DNA of 43,980 bases, from contig JAFISE010000216.1 of the NCBI GenBank assembly GCA_022560025.1, positions 1 to 43,980 of the forward strand. The letters are read 5' to 3'. Shown here in pieces: positions 1-11,536 of this stretch. This DNA is from Stagonosporopsis chrysanthemi (lineage: Eukaryota > Ascomycota > Dothideomycetes > Pleosporales > Didymellaceae). The translations under genes and the position numbers were made by a program. Numbering within the stretch: the stretch's first letter is position 1; every line of letters starts with the position of its first letter. The notes beneath the pieces are model-generated. The model was not told where the DNA came from. It searched no databases and worked only from the letters and a program-made list of their open reading frames with translations.

Positions 1-3000
1 TACTAAATTACCTAAGGTCTTAAATCTATTTGTAAATTAGAACGCCTTTATATAGCTAGCTATCTACTATACTATAATAATAATAATCTTAGCAGGCTAC
101 TATTCTATATCTAGTATACTTAATACTTGCTTTTAAAAAGAAAATTGTACAGCTTGTTAATAATAATAATTAGTTATTCTAAATAGTTAAGTAGGTATTA
201 TTTTAACAGTTTATACACTTTCTTTAGCCTAAGGCTATATTAACTAGCTATTATAAATTTAGCACGTTATTTAAGTATTAATTTAAAGATACTAAGGTAG
301 TACAGCTCTAGGACCTTAGTAAATATACAAAGCTATCTATTATACTTAATACCTAGACTTCTAGTAATTACCTAAGCTTCTTAGTAATTAAAAGATACTA
401 TATTAATAATAAGTAGAAGCTTTAAGAAGTGCTACTAGATTTTATCTTTATATAAAGAAGGCATACTAGAATATCTATAGCTAAGAAAGTTATACAAGTC
501 CTTTAAAGTACAAGTACTATAAAAAGGTTACTTAGTATTATTTGTAATAATACAAGTAACAACAGTACTTTATTACAGTTAGTTAAAGCTTTTCTAGCTA
601 AAGAAAGTTATATATACAGCTCTAGAGAAAATACTATCTCTTACCTTGTATATATAATTAATCTTGTTGTTTAAGATATTATATTCTATCTAAAGCTATT
701 AGCTTCTCTAGAGATAGAATAAAGAAAAATACTATAATTTTGCTATATTTAAAATATTTAAATAGATATATTAGTCTCTAATTCTTTGTACAAGGTAAAC
801 TTTCTTTTATTATAGATATTTATTATATACTTATAAAGACACAGCTGCAGGCTATTGTTATTATAATTAATCTATTGCCTTAATAATTTAAGAGGTTTTT
901 AGCAACCTAGTAAAACCTACTAGTAAGTAAACACCTGTTAGTTATTTAAGATATAAAAACAAGGTAGAATTCTATATATAATATATACAAACATGTAGTT
1001 GAGCTTTAGCTATATATTAATAAATAGCTTAAGTAAGAAATCTAGATAAAAGGTATAAGTTCTACAGCTAATTAAGATACTGCTAAGGTAGATTTTAAAG
1101 ACCTTAAGAAACTCTGCCTTAGAGTATCTAAGTAGCACTATCTTTAAGTAATTATACAAATACTAAAGAACTTTAAAGTAGTAATAACCTATTTAAGTAA
1201 GAATTATAAGCTTTATATTCTATACATCTAGCTTATATATAGACGCTTTTTTAATTTCTTAGAAGATATAACTAGCAAGCTTAGAGAAGATACTAACAGT
1301 ATTAATAGTAACAAGTAGCTAGATATTGTTTAGGCTGTAGTAAATAAAGGTTGTATAAAGTTATTAAATTACTACGTAAAAATAAGTAGAGATTAAGGTT
1401 TTTTTTTTTAATTATACAATAATTCTAGACTTTATACAAAAGCTAACTGCTTATAAAGTACTATTATTATAGTATGTTATTACAGTTATATACTAACAAG
1501 ATCTAGAATAAGTTGTAAGAAGTTTATTATAAGTATACTTACTATTAAGAATTTCTAGACTATCTAGACTACTATAATAGTACTAAGACTAAAAGTAAAA
1601 GCCTAGTCTTTAACGCTATCTTAAGGTAATTATTAGAGAGTAAGTAGTTTTGTAAGCTAGCTATACTAATTTAATTACAGTTAGCAAGCTTTTCTATATA
1701 TAGTTAAAGTTTAACTTTTAATATAGATAAAAATATAGGCCTAACTAGATTTAAAAAAAAGTCTTATCTAAGTATATTCTATATTCTATTAGGTAACAGC
1801 TTTAATATCTTAGAGTAGTAGAAGTTAAATAAAGCTTTTTATTCTTATCTTGTACAAGTTACAAAAGATATTCTAGCAGTACCTATCTTACAAGTAAGAG
1901 TAGAGCAAGTATTTAATACTACTAAAGACGTGCTTAGAGATTAAAAGTACAGACTTTCTACCTAAGCTTTCTAAGAGATTATAATTCTAAAGGATTTAAT
2001 ATCTTAAAGGCTATAGTAGAAGACAATACTTTATTTTATAATAAAATAGATAATCTTTTTAAGTTGCCTGCCTATATCAAGCTAGTAGGTAAGATTAGAA
2101 TTAATATTAAAAGCAAAATAAATAAAGATATTAAAGAGGTTAGCCTATCTACTCTCTTATAAAGAGAATAGCAGCTATAGAAAAAAGTAAAGCTTATATA
2201 ATACTAAGAGTAACTATTGTTAATAGCTATTATAACTAATTATTTAATATATAGAAAATCTAAACTAAAATTACTAAACTTAATAGTAAAATTATATAAC
2301 TATTTTAAATTAAGAAATATAGTTAAGCTACTATACTATAACTATACTAGCCTAGATATAACTTTGCTAGATACTCTAAACCTAACTCTAACCTAGGTCT
2401 ATGCAACCTAACCTTTACTTCTACCTACGCTAGAAAAACTTCTACCTAACTTATATCTTTAGCCTGTGCAATCTTTACTCTACTACTACTTCTAGGTCTG
2501 TGCAACTCTAACTCTACTCTTACTTACTGCTAGGTACTCTGTACCTATTTGCTAGCCTAGTCTAGAATAGCTAGATAGTTTATACTACCTCTGCCTCTAC
2601 TTAACTCTAGAGTCTACAAACTCTCTATAGGTTCTAAGCAATATATCTAAGCTAAAACTAATCTAAATTAAGCAAACAGTAGCTTGTTTAAAAGCTCTAG
2701 CTTAGCACATTCTATTGTATAATATATTACTAAGCTGTATCTTAAAGAACTATAGAGTTATACTTACTTAAAGTTAGAGACTCTAAGTATATAAAGGTAC
2801 CTAGTTTGCTAGCCTAAGCTAGGACAAGTTTTAAAGTATAATATAACAATATAGAATACTAAAAGCGTCTTAAAGGTATAGGTATCTACTATAAAGTATA
2901 TAAAAGCACTAGAATAAACTATAAGACTAGATCTTTATTCTTTTAGGTCTTATATAAAAAAATACTTTAAAACTATCTATTTAAACTTTATAATAGCTTC

Positions 3001-3290
3001 TCTTCTTATACCTAGAAGCTTAGAAAAAACTATACTAAGAAGTAGTTAGAAGATAGATCTAAGTTAAGTAGTTGTTAGGTAGTATAAGGTAGGCTTTTAA
3101 GATCTAGGCTTGTTCTTATATAACTAATTAAGGATTGTAAAGATAGACTAAGTATAATATTAGTAAGCAAAAAGAATAAAATATTATTAACTGCTTATTA
3201 ATTTTATATCTTCTATTGTACAAAATCTATAAGTACTTTTTAAGCATAAGTAAATACTAGAGGTGCTAAGTGCTTTGCTAGAAGACTGCG
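1..3290 (+). mobile_element. RIP-degraded hAT-like DNA transposon (relic)
   Basis: Extremely TA-rich block with almost no CA or TG dinucleotides, the result of RIP (CpA to TpA). A frame read through TAA/TAG stops at about 1809-2021 (plus) gives a run including KDILAVPILQVRVEQVF, then a basic R..RLS-type stretch and a Leu-Lys-Asp segment. This is the order seen in the C-terminal dimerisation domain of hAT transposases. Upstream (about 450-1800) the same strand shows eroded coding texture. From 2030 to 2900 there is only low-complexity Leu/Thr-coding sequence, with degenerate copies of a taggtctRtgcaa motif near 2394 and 2494. No terminal inverted repeats or target duplication could be fixed; the left end lies outside the window and the right end is set by the change in base composition between about 3290 and 3400. 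Confidence 0.6.
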
Positions 3291-3982
3291 TTAAAAAGCA
3301 CACCTATAGAAGGCGAACTAAGACTTATTGTATTTTTTACTATCTTTTAAAACTATTCAACAGCTTAGCTAGCAGTTCTGCACTTTAACAAGAATAGCAA
3401 ATTCAGGCTACCTTGCTAGCTCTTGGTAGTAGACTGACACTGATTTTCTTACAGCCCAGATTGCTAACTGTGAGTCTGACAATAGGGGTCTGATAGTAGT
3501 GTCTCAACTATTGTGTCTCCGTCAACTTGAATAGCAAAACGGTCGCATACTAGACTAGAGGGCGGTGTCTAGGCTTTGTGTTGCTGTTTCGATGCCTGCT
3601 TCTTCAATCGTGTGAAGCCGGAACGATTGGCTTGTCTGACTAGACGCTACCACTTGTTTGTAACCCGAGGCGCTTGAAGTAGACCTCTGAGATGCCTTGG
3701 CTGGTTATAGCTCGAAGACCATCCAGGGCTCTGCGTACCTTGCAACCCGTGGTTATGCTTTTCTTGTAGCCGCAATTGGGATCTTCGTATTCCTAGCAGT
3801 GTTGACCATGTCACATTGTTGAAAAAGGACGAGAAGTTGGATAGCAGCTATCCCTACTGGCTAGGTCATAGATTGGACTTTATTGTCTGTTCTATCCTTT
3901 GAGAATCTATAAAATTCAATGCTTATCTTCAAAAAGCTATAGTGCTTAGGTATCAACTTAGCTCTAGAACTACTCTGGGCTC
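3291..3982. other. Intergenic, transition out of the RIP block
   Basis: Base composition returns to normal over about 150 bases. No coding frame, RNA gene or repeat that I can support. It holds the 3' flank of the minus-strand acyltransferase gene. Confidence 0.5.
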
Positions 3983-5385
3983 TTATCTACATAGGAGTCT
4001 TTCTACGGAGGTTCCCACCTTGATACTTCTTTGATCAACTGCTTTTGCCATGTATACGCTGGCTACCAACAGTACTGCTCCTATCAGGGGTATTGATAGA
4101 ATCCAAGCTACGAACACTATTCCCCACTTTCCCTCTGGATGAGCATCAAAGTAACTGATACCAGTGACGCAATAGCTCGTCCAACGCAGAGCCCAGTGCA
4201 GCATGATTCTAAGGACTGTCTGATGGCACAGGTACAAGCTAAACGAGATATGACCTAGGAATTGTGCAGTTCTGGTTTCAAATGGTGTTCGGAGCCGAGG
4301 TAATGCACACATGCTACTAATGATTGAGATCGCGCCGAATGTATGCCATGTGCGCATCGTTGCTTCCGTGTCCCACCATGATAGTGGAGGTAGCCAGTCA
4401 AGGAAGAACCAATCTGGTGGGAAATTCGCATCGATTCTGCCATCAGACTGGATTTTTATGGGTAGACACACGAGGTAGATGCCCACAACGAAGATCAAGT
4501 AGTTTGTCAAGTCGGCAAGTCGAGAAGGTTTCATCCTGGATTTACTTGACTCTCGGTGATTGCGGTGTGAAGGGAGATCAAGCGTCTGGCTTTCCTGGTG
4601 TACTATCATCGCAGAGACGTTGAGTTCTGCAAGCAAAACCCCGGCAAAGAACGCCATGAACTCAGGTGTGCCATTCCACCACGATCGCACACAAAGAAGT
4701 CCTATGATCAACGTTCGTACTGTCGATCGGGCATTCGACAGCCCAAGAAGTGTCAGGTATACTTTCATCGAGCCGCGGATCTCAACTGGGATTGTCCAGA
4801 AGTCTGGTGTGATGGTCAGGAAAATGTGACCATGTACTTCCGAGCTTACTTACGATCGTTGAGTGTCAAGTTTTGATTATTTTCCACGTTGAAAATGCTA
4901 ACGAGAGACCGAGTTAGGCACTGTATGTGTGGAACCGGGGATTCCCACGGGTTTGCGCCATAACACCCAGTGCCGTTTGGAAAATCCATCGTGTAAAATC
5001 CGGCATAGTACAGCACATGACTCGCTAGCATCATGACCCCAACTGGAAAGCACAATCGAAACATCCTTCTGACCACACTGCTTGTCAATTTCTGATAGAA
5101 CCCGACAAGAGGGCCTTGATGGCGCAGTTTGATAAGACCAATTGAGATAGAGTATCCGGAGATCACGAAGAAAATATCGACCATGCCAGGCCCCGACATA
5201 AGGATACGGAAGGGTGCAATCTGGAAGAAATATCGATTCTCGGACGCTGGCGAGGCCCAGAAAGACTGGTGGGGTGTGACAAGCTTTCCGGCTGTCATAT
5301 GGAAGCACACAACGATGACGGCCGCAACACCTCGGAGGCCGTCTAACCAGGTCTCCCGGCCGGTAGGTGCTAATTGTACGGCCAT
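3983..5385 (-). CDS. Acyltransferase-3 family integral membrane protein (450 aa, 1 intron)
   Basis: Two exons on the minus strand, 5385-4854 and 4803-3983, joined by a 50 bp intron (4853-4804) with donor GTAAGT, branch CTGAC and acceptor CAG. The spliced frame is 451 codons including stop. The join creates DHFWTIPVEIRGSM, the conserved core of fungal acyltransferase-3 (PF01757) proteins. Also visible are the N-terminal LDGLRGVAAVIVVCFH segment with the family's conserved His, FFVISGYSIS near residue 75, and ISFSLYLCHQ near the C-terminus, with several hydrophobic helices between. The family transfers acyl groups, often acetyl, to sugars or lipids across a membrane; the substrate here is unknown. 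The gene is divergent from the GT2 gene at 6522, so it may O-acylate that enzyme's polymer (inference). Length and reading frame look intact. The start is the first ATG, just before the conserved LDGLRG block. Confidence 0.9.
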
Positions 5386-6521
5386 GCTATGCTGATTCTG
5401 TTCATATAAGTGTGGTGACCCGATACGGAGACAATGATGCAGGATGATATTAACGGGGGATTGCAGTCTTCTCTCCTAAAGTCAAGACTTAGTTTTGCGA
5501 GCCGAATAACGGAGTGTAGTCTCGAACCTCTGTGTTGAACTCGCTGCAAGAATTATCAATGAGAACGGTAAAGAAAGTCGCACACAATGCTTCAAACAAG
5601 TCAGAGCCACTCAGTGCTTGTGCCAGTTGTTGCGCGCTTGAAGGTCCAGCATGGAATTTTGGCAAAACCAGTCAGATATTATAAAAAATGTTGATTACAA
5701 AGTGTTGCCGAGATAAGCGTCAGGAACATCTTGATTGGCAAAGAAGGACGTATTTCGGCTGATTTGACAGAGATTGTAGGTAGCTATTTCCTGTGATTTG
5801 TTCTATTAATATCAGTCTATGTAGAAGTGACTTGCGCAACGCCAATGCTTTGTATCATGTCGTTGTTTCACTGTCCTGAGTTCGCACTTGAAACACAAAC
5901 TCGGTTGCAAGTTCTCGCAACATTTCCCTTCATACCTGACTTCAATCAATCGTCAAAACCGACTGGTCCACACAAAGCCGAAATGGATACCCTCAGCCCG
6001 CCAGCTGCTTAGATGATCGCGAAGCGGCACGGAGTAATAAGCTTTGATGTTCCGAAAAAGGCCCTTTACATTTCAGGAGGCCTGAACCTTCCGGTCGTTT
6101 AGTTGCAGCACTGACCCAAAGAAGACCCTGACAGTCAGCCAAGCTTACCCTAACAGAGCGCAATTACAAAATATTACAGCCGAATGATGTTAAAGTTGAG
6201 CGAAAACGATTTCCCTTGGTGCGCAGCCTCATCGACCCCAGTAACCAAGAAGCAGCGATCGTTAAACAAAAGTATTCTTATCTTCTTGGCAATGTATTAG
6301 GACAGAATCTAGCAGCTATAACGAACGCGTAAGATAGATCAAACCTCGCTAAGCTGTCTGCCGACAATGGAGACGGACAGGCAGTTTAAGGGGGTTTGTA
6401 TCAAGTGTTCCATATATAAAAGCCCTTCTAGATCATTGTTACATAGTCTGCTTTGCTTATCTATGCTAACCTATCGATTTTCTCGATTCGCCTTGTGTTC
6501 AGTCTTCAACAGTTCCTTTCA
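5386..6521. promoter_or_regulatory. Shared divergent promoter region
   Basis: 1.1 kb between the start codons of the minus-strand acyltransferase and the plus-strand GT2 gene. No supportable coding frame. It should hold the promoters of both genes. Only the GT2 side shows an obvious TATA box (6413-6421). Confidence 0.5.
6413..6421 (+). promoter_or_regulatory. TATA box of the GT2 gene
   Basis: TATATAAAA about 100 bases before the GT2 start codon at 6522, a usual fungal spacing allowing for a short 5' UTR. Confidence 0.5.
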
Positions 6522-8530
6522 ATGAGTACTCGTACGCTTCGTTGGCTTCGCTCAAGATTCAGGCGGCTTTACTCTACTGGCGTCTCTGTACAATTGTCAA
6601 GATCGCCAGAGCTAGGGGATGAGCGTAAGCATGACTCTCCAGCACCAGAAAAGCAGATTCTTGTCACTACTTTTACTAAGATTTGCAACTTTATCGGCTG
6701 CTTAGTTGCAGCTGCTCTTTACTATTATCTAACATTATACTGGTCCGATTACCTTTACACCTTTGACACAATCCTTACTGTCTACCTCGCAGAACACTGC
6801 GGGTGGGATAATGAAAGAGTTAGGACTAATATACAGAGGCACCAGGAAGCGAAAACCGAGTTTTTATTTGACGCGGATGTGGCAGAGAAAGGTGAACAAT
6901 ATGAGCACCTCAAGAGCTTGCCAAATCCTGCCCTCGGCTGTATTGCTGCCATCGTGGGATATCGCGAAGATCCCACCATCTTTACAAAGGCTCTGGAGAG
7001 TTACCTGAATGCTGAGGGATGCCAATTCGTGCTCACTTGCATCGATGGTAACGAGCCAAAAGACCAGGTAATGGTTGACATATTTCGAAAGGTATAGCGC
7101 ACGATCTATTCTCTCTACTGTTCAACGATCTTGTGCTTTGGCTGATGATGTTCAGGTCTACCCTAGTCGCTCGGCATTTCTCAATCTTCCGGTTCCACTC
7201 GTGGATATTGCCCTCCAGATGGATCGCGACACTGATACCAGACGCCAAGATGCAACTGCTATTGAGAGATGCATAGCCTTAGCCAAGCAGACACTACTCG
7301 ATCATCAGATACATCTTACAGGTCCGGATTCCATAACACATCTGTGTGTTACGCAGCCTCATATGCACAAGAAAGGCATCATGTTTACCTCATTCATTAT
7401 CTGTTTCGCTTTGTCTGACCTTTTGGGTATTGAGTTTGTATGGACCTCAGACTCAGATTCCATGGTCTACAGAGACACTATCAAGACGACAATTGAAACT
7501 ATATACGGGGACGACAAGTGTGCAGGTGCCAGTACTGCACTGAACATCCATAATCGCAAAGATAATCTTGTCACGACATTGGGGAATGCAATTTACTTGA
7601 ATGATTTACATCTTTCAAGATGTTTTTCAAGCGCTGTGGGCGCCAACGACTGCCAGAGCGGGCCTTGTGCAGCGTTTCGCATCAAGGCTGTCAAAGCTGA
7701 ATTGCTAGCTTGGTACACGCAAACCGTGTTTGGAAATTGGATGGTAAGGAGCAACATTTGCGTATTCATACTGTACCTGACGTGTATTTCAAGCTCGTAG
7801 CACTAACACTCAGCAGGTTGTCAATGAAGACAGGCACATGACTACTCGTCTCCTTCTTCCAGGCTATCATATCCGCTACATCCCTCATGCTGTGACCGCT
7901 ACAGAGACTCCTGTGACTGTCCGTCGTTGGCTTCTTCAACAAGTTCGCTGGGCTCGTGCTGTGCACATCGAGTCCTATGTACACCCGACGATGTACCTTC
8001 ATCAGCCGCCACTCTTCTTCTATGCGGCATTGCGGCGAGAGATTACATCTTTTGTCATCTTCACAACCATTGTGTCTTATTTCCTTGTCGGGGTCAGCCC
8101 TCTCATGCGATTTGTGCCCAGAGACTACATCGCCAAGTTTTTCTTGACCGCCGTTTACCTGAAGACGAGAAACCCCATCAACCCTACCTGGGGCGAGTGG
8201 GTTTGGTCAATCCCCGCTGCCCTGTTCTACATGATCCCACTACCAGCCATTCAGGCCTGGAGTTTTGTTACCATGCTTGCTAACGAATGGGGCACATCGA
8301 TGCGGGGTGAATTAGAGAAAGAAAAGGAGACTAGATGGAGAGATTTAAAGAAGAAGGCGTGGGAAGTGGGCTTTTTTGTCATATGGATGGGCATCATCGG
8401 TGGGGTAGTCGGTCGGTACATAAGCTCAGCGCTGGAACTAGATGCACGGGCAAGTGGACTATGCCTGGGGGTAGGCACAACAGTCATGTGGACGGCTTTC
8501 GGATACTGGTTTGTTACTATCAAAGAATGA
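6522..8530 (+). CDS. Processive GT2 glycosyltransferase, hyaluronan/Cps1-like (623 aa, 2 introns)
   Basis: Exons 6522-7091, 7156-7743 and 7817-8530; introns of 64 bp (donor GTATAG, branch CTGAT) and 73 bp (donor GTAAGG, branch CTAAC). Splicing gives 624 codons including stop. A membrane helix lies at about residues 55-74. The GT-A core follows: IAAIVGYREDP (141-151), IDG with a likely UDP-binding Asp at 175, WTSDSD with the metal-binding DSD at 289-291, CAAFR at 361-365, NEDRH with the catalytic ED at 390-391, and the processive signature QQVRW at 427-431. Four or so hydrophobic helices fill the C-terminal third. All catalytic motifs are present. Fungal members are related to Cryptococcus Cps1 and to the GT2 needed for hyphal growth on surfaces in cereal pathogens (established knowledge). 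The product is an extracellular or capsular polysaccharide of unknown sugar. The start is the first ATG after the TATA box; no in-frame ATG lies upstream. Confidence 0.92.
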
Positions 8531-9660
8531 AACAGTTGATAGGATGAAAAGGATCCATCAGAGCGACTAGATAGTAGAGTATATTGCATTTGAGAATCAA
8601 TTCTCCTGACAAAAGAAGTGATTACTGAGGCTCCTATCATTTGAATCTAGCCGCTACTGATATATTAAGGTTGTATTCCTTCGAATTGGCTGCGTACTGC
8701 AAGAGCAGCAGAGATCTCAGGCACCTGAGCATGCTACAACGAACCTCTGCCGTTTTGGGTGGTTAAACAGGGCTATCCTATTACGATAAAGATATACCTA
8801 GGACAGGTCATGCGTTGTGCATCTTTTCCTGGATTGAATATCGTTTTGAGGAAGTTTGTGGCTCAGTAAACAGGTCCAGTATCTGACCAAGCTATGTAAG
8901 AGGCTACACGCATGTGAATTTTACCTACTTCTGCTTGCTCTGAGTGCATAACCGTCTGCGCTACCTTTTCTAGGTACTAAGCATTGCCTTTTAGGGTAAA
9001 CTAACACTGAGACTGCATCAACGGACTGCAACGAGTTTGACTACGACGCAGACTCTGAGTCCGAGCTCAGCCCCCCCACAAAACGGCACTGTACTTCCCG
9101 GCTATTTGGACATCGAACCAGGACTCTGGTGGTCAGTACGACTTTGCCTATTTGATATTCTTGCAACTAGATTCTTGAAACACTCCCAAGGCTGTACTGC
9201 ACATTCACTGTGGAAATTTCCAAGATTCACTAGGAACTCCACCAAGCCGACGCCGGCTTCGCTGATGTAAGACAAACTTGGAACGTGAGACAAGAGCGAG
9301 GAACGAGGAAGCGGCAGTCTCGTAAGGACCATGCACGTTGAGTTTGTGTAGAGGTCATTGAGGTAGAACGTGACGTCGATTCGGTCATCATGGCGATTCC
9401 AAGTGAAGGTACTTGCGGGAGGCTTATACATCTTACTGTACGGACATAAACAAAGTCAAAAGGCCTCGCAGGCTGAATACATGGTCACCAACCGGAAATA
9501 ACGCTTTATGATGGCATGGCTCTGGTGGAGCGAATATTAAACACGATGCGCCCTGCTGTATGACGGGAGAAGAGAGCCGTGCTCCGTTGCACATCTTGTG
9601 ACTTGTGTCCACAGTATTGCTAGACATCTTTCATCGTCTGACTTTCTCCTCTACCCATCG
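8531..9660. other. Intergenic, no gene supported
   Basis: Downstream of the GT2 gene. A 109-codon ATG-initiated minus-strand frame at 9431-9102 has no recognisable motif and no supporting context. Nothing else is seen. Confidence 0.4.
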
Positions 9661-10027
9661 CCTTTCTGTTCACAGTCACGTTGGTAGTTGTATTCATTGT
9701 CAATACCATTCTTATTCTCAGCATCAACGTTCCATCGAGGATGGTTCTCTGGGATCTTTCGAGCTCTAACAATACAGAAGCCGAGCTCGAAAGACGGCAT
9801 AATCAAGTCAACACGACCCTTGCTGTGTTAGATGCAAGCAAGAATGGAGTAAGCTTAACAGTTGCATCCCGGCAGGCTGCACTACCGCTCCAGATGTCAA
9901 GTAGGAGTTAGAAGCCCAATTCTTATCGGAGATCCTGATCAGCAGGATGCATAGGACTTGCAAGCGTTCAAAACACTCGTGGCTTTTGAGCTTCGTACAA
10001 GGGCAGCATGTAGAGTAGGACGTATAA

Positions 10028-10600
10028 GAAGCACTCAAAGAGCAGATTATGCGTGAGGCCGTCCAAGGAAATGGTTCACTGGGAACAGAGAATATTCAGC
10101 TTGCATCTGAAGCTCTTCGGAGAGACTCAGACACACAGGTGCGGTCCTCTATGGGAGAACCAGTCCACACCAATTCGAGATTTACTCAAGCTCGCAGCAA
10201 CTTGCACGCGCCATCGGTCGATGACGCCAATCAGAATGTACTGCCCGATGTCCAGCAGTGAGAAGCTCAGGAAGCTCATGAAGCTGTGAATAACCCCGAT
10301 TAGCCAGCCCCAACGATTATCGAACAGGCAAAAGCTCGCCAGACTACCGAAGCCCTTCGGGAGGATGTCGCACCAGTTGCTACCATGCAAGCCATTGCAT
10401 TGGAGGGCGGACGGCGCATCGACGCTTTGTTTTCACGTGTACAGGAAAGGCTAGGATAGTCGCAACGAAACGCGTCAGATGAGAAGTACGCATGTGGACA
10501 CGGCTTGAGTTCGTTAGGCCGCGTTATTGCGTTAGAAAGTATCGACTTCTCCATTTCCCGCTGTTTCGCCCATCGATATCGGTCTAAAGAAGGCTGCTGA
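10028..10600 (+). pseudogene. Eroded coiled-coil-like gene relic (left part)
   Basis: One frame keeps a coding-like, Gln/Glu/Ala-rich composition across stops at 10259 (TGA), 10301 (TAG), 10457 (TAG) and 10598 (TGA). Readable pieces include EAQEAHEAVNN, IIEQAKARQTTEALRED and GGRRIDALFSRVQERLG, which suggest a charged helix or coiled coil. The TAG stops sit where Gln codons would be expected, as mild RIP would produce. Similar Gln/Glu-rich debris begins near 9730 in other frames, so the original gene was probably longer. No family recognised. A Copia element is inserted 750 bases downstream, and similar debris resumes beyond it at 16.9 kb. Confidence 0.35.
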
Positions 10601-11351
10601 TTCAGCTGACGATAACATCCACGCTGATAGGAACATCCGAGGATCTCGAAGAGGAAGTTTAGCGACGCTGGATTTCCGGAGCTTGTGTGAGGGCTCGCGA
10701 GCCCAATTACATGCCTGGAAAGATGCGCAAAGAAAGATTATGGTTTAGAGACTAGTGCGCTACTGTGAATTGACTGAGGAACAAGTGCTCTATTTGGCTG
10801 TGCACGGGGTGCCAACAGACCAGATATGCAGGACAAAAGTGCTGGTACCTTTGCTTGGGTCTTGTGGCAAGAACGATTGCTCACGAGGCTGCACTGCACT
10901 TAGCCAGCCGTTGTTCTTGCTTTACACACCGCGGATAGATCCACATACTTTTTTTTCTCTTTCGAGGACCGGCCCTGGTTCGAATCTGATTGAACTCTTC
11001 CCCGTACGTTTTCTGGCAACCTTTTACGCACAGCCAATCACAGTGCTTGACATCTTGGCAAGCGCACGTGTTAACAGATTTGAACTTTCGACTCGCCCTA
11101 TTCTACCTGATGACTTGACACTCAAAGAAAGCCCCCACTTATGGTTGTTGGCCATTTATTGTCACCAGATTCAACAAGCTAATCACCCCCGCTGTTATTG
11201 GAGGCTACTGTGTCGCGCATCTGCCACCGCCTACACCCCTATCTGATCAAATGCAGCAGCATCATTAGACTTGCAGAAAAAATAGGGAGGGAACAATGCA
11301 ATATACCAATTACTTTGAAGAAGAATCGGCTACAAGGAGTAAGAGATCGGC
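10601..11351. other. Gene debris without a supported frame
   Basis: An open stretch at about 10757-11246 lacks any ATG and matches nothing I recognise. It is probably more of the relic to its left. The last bases (11347-11351, TCGGC) form the left target-site copy of the Copia element. Confidence 0.3.
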
Positions 11352-11536
11352 TGTCGCAGTGAGTGCAAGCAGTGCAGGAAGATTTGAGGATTGAACTGAG
11401 GTTGTATTGTGCAAAGCTACGAACAGTATGTATACATAGGTAGCTGTAAACAGCGCTAGTGCAGGAGAGGCAGCCTCGTCTTACTAGAGGTGAGGTGCAC
11501 CTGCACGTAAGGCAAGAGAGACTCTAAATTGTAACA
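11352..11536 (-). repeat. 3' LTR of the Copia element (family 1)
   Basis: 185 bp, TGTCGC...TAACA on the plus strand. It differs from the other LTR by seven transitions, all C to T or G to A in this copy. Six are in CpA/TpG context and all lie in the half nearest the RIP-saturated interior. The element's polypurine tract abuts it at 11537. Confidence 0.9.

Noticed and set aside
9102..9431. ATG-initiated minus-strand frame of 109 codons
   Set aside because: No motif, signal peptide or intron, and no context; length is within chance at this base composition.
10975..11000. GGTTCGAATC, like a tRNA T-loop
   Set aside because: No complementary T-stem, acceptor stem or anticodon arm can be formed around it.
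10757..11246. Plus-strand open frame of about 160 codons
   Set aside because: Has no ATG anywhere and no recognisable motif; lies in gene debris next to the Copia insertion.
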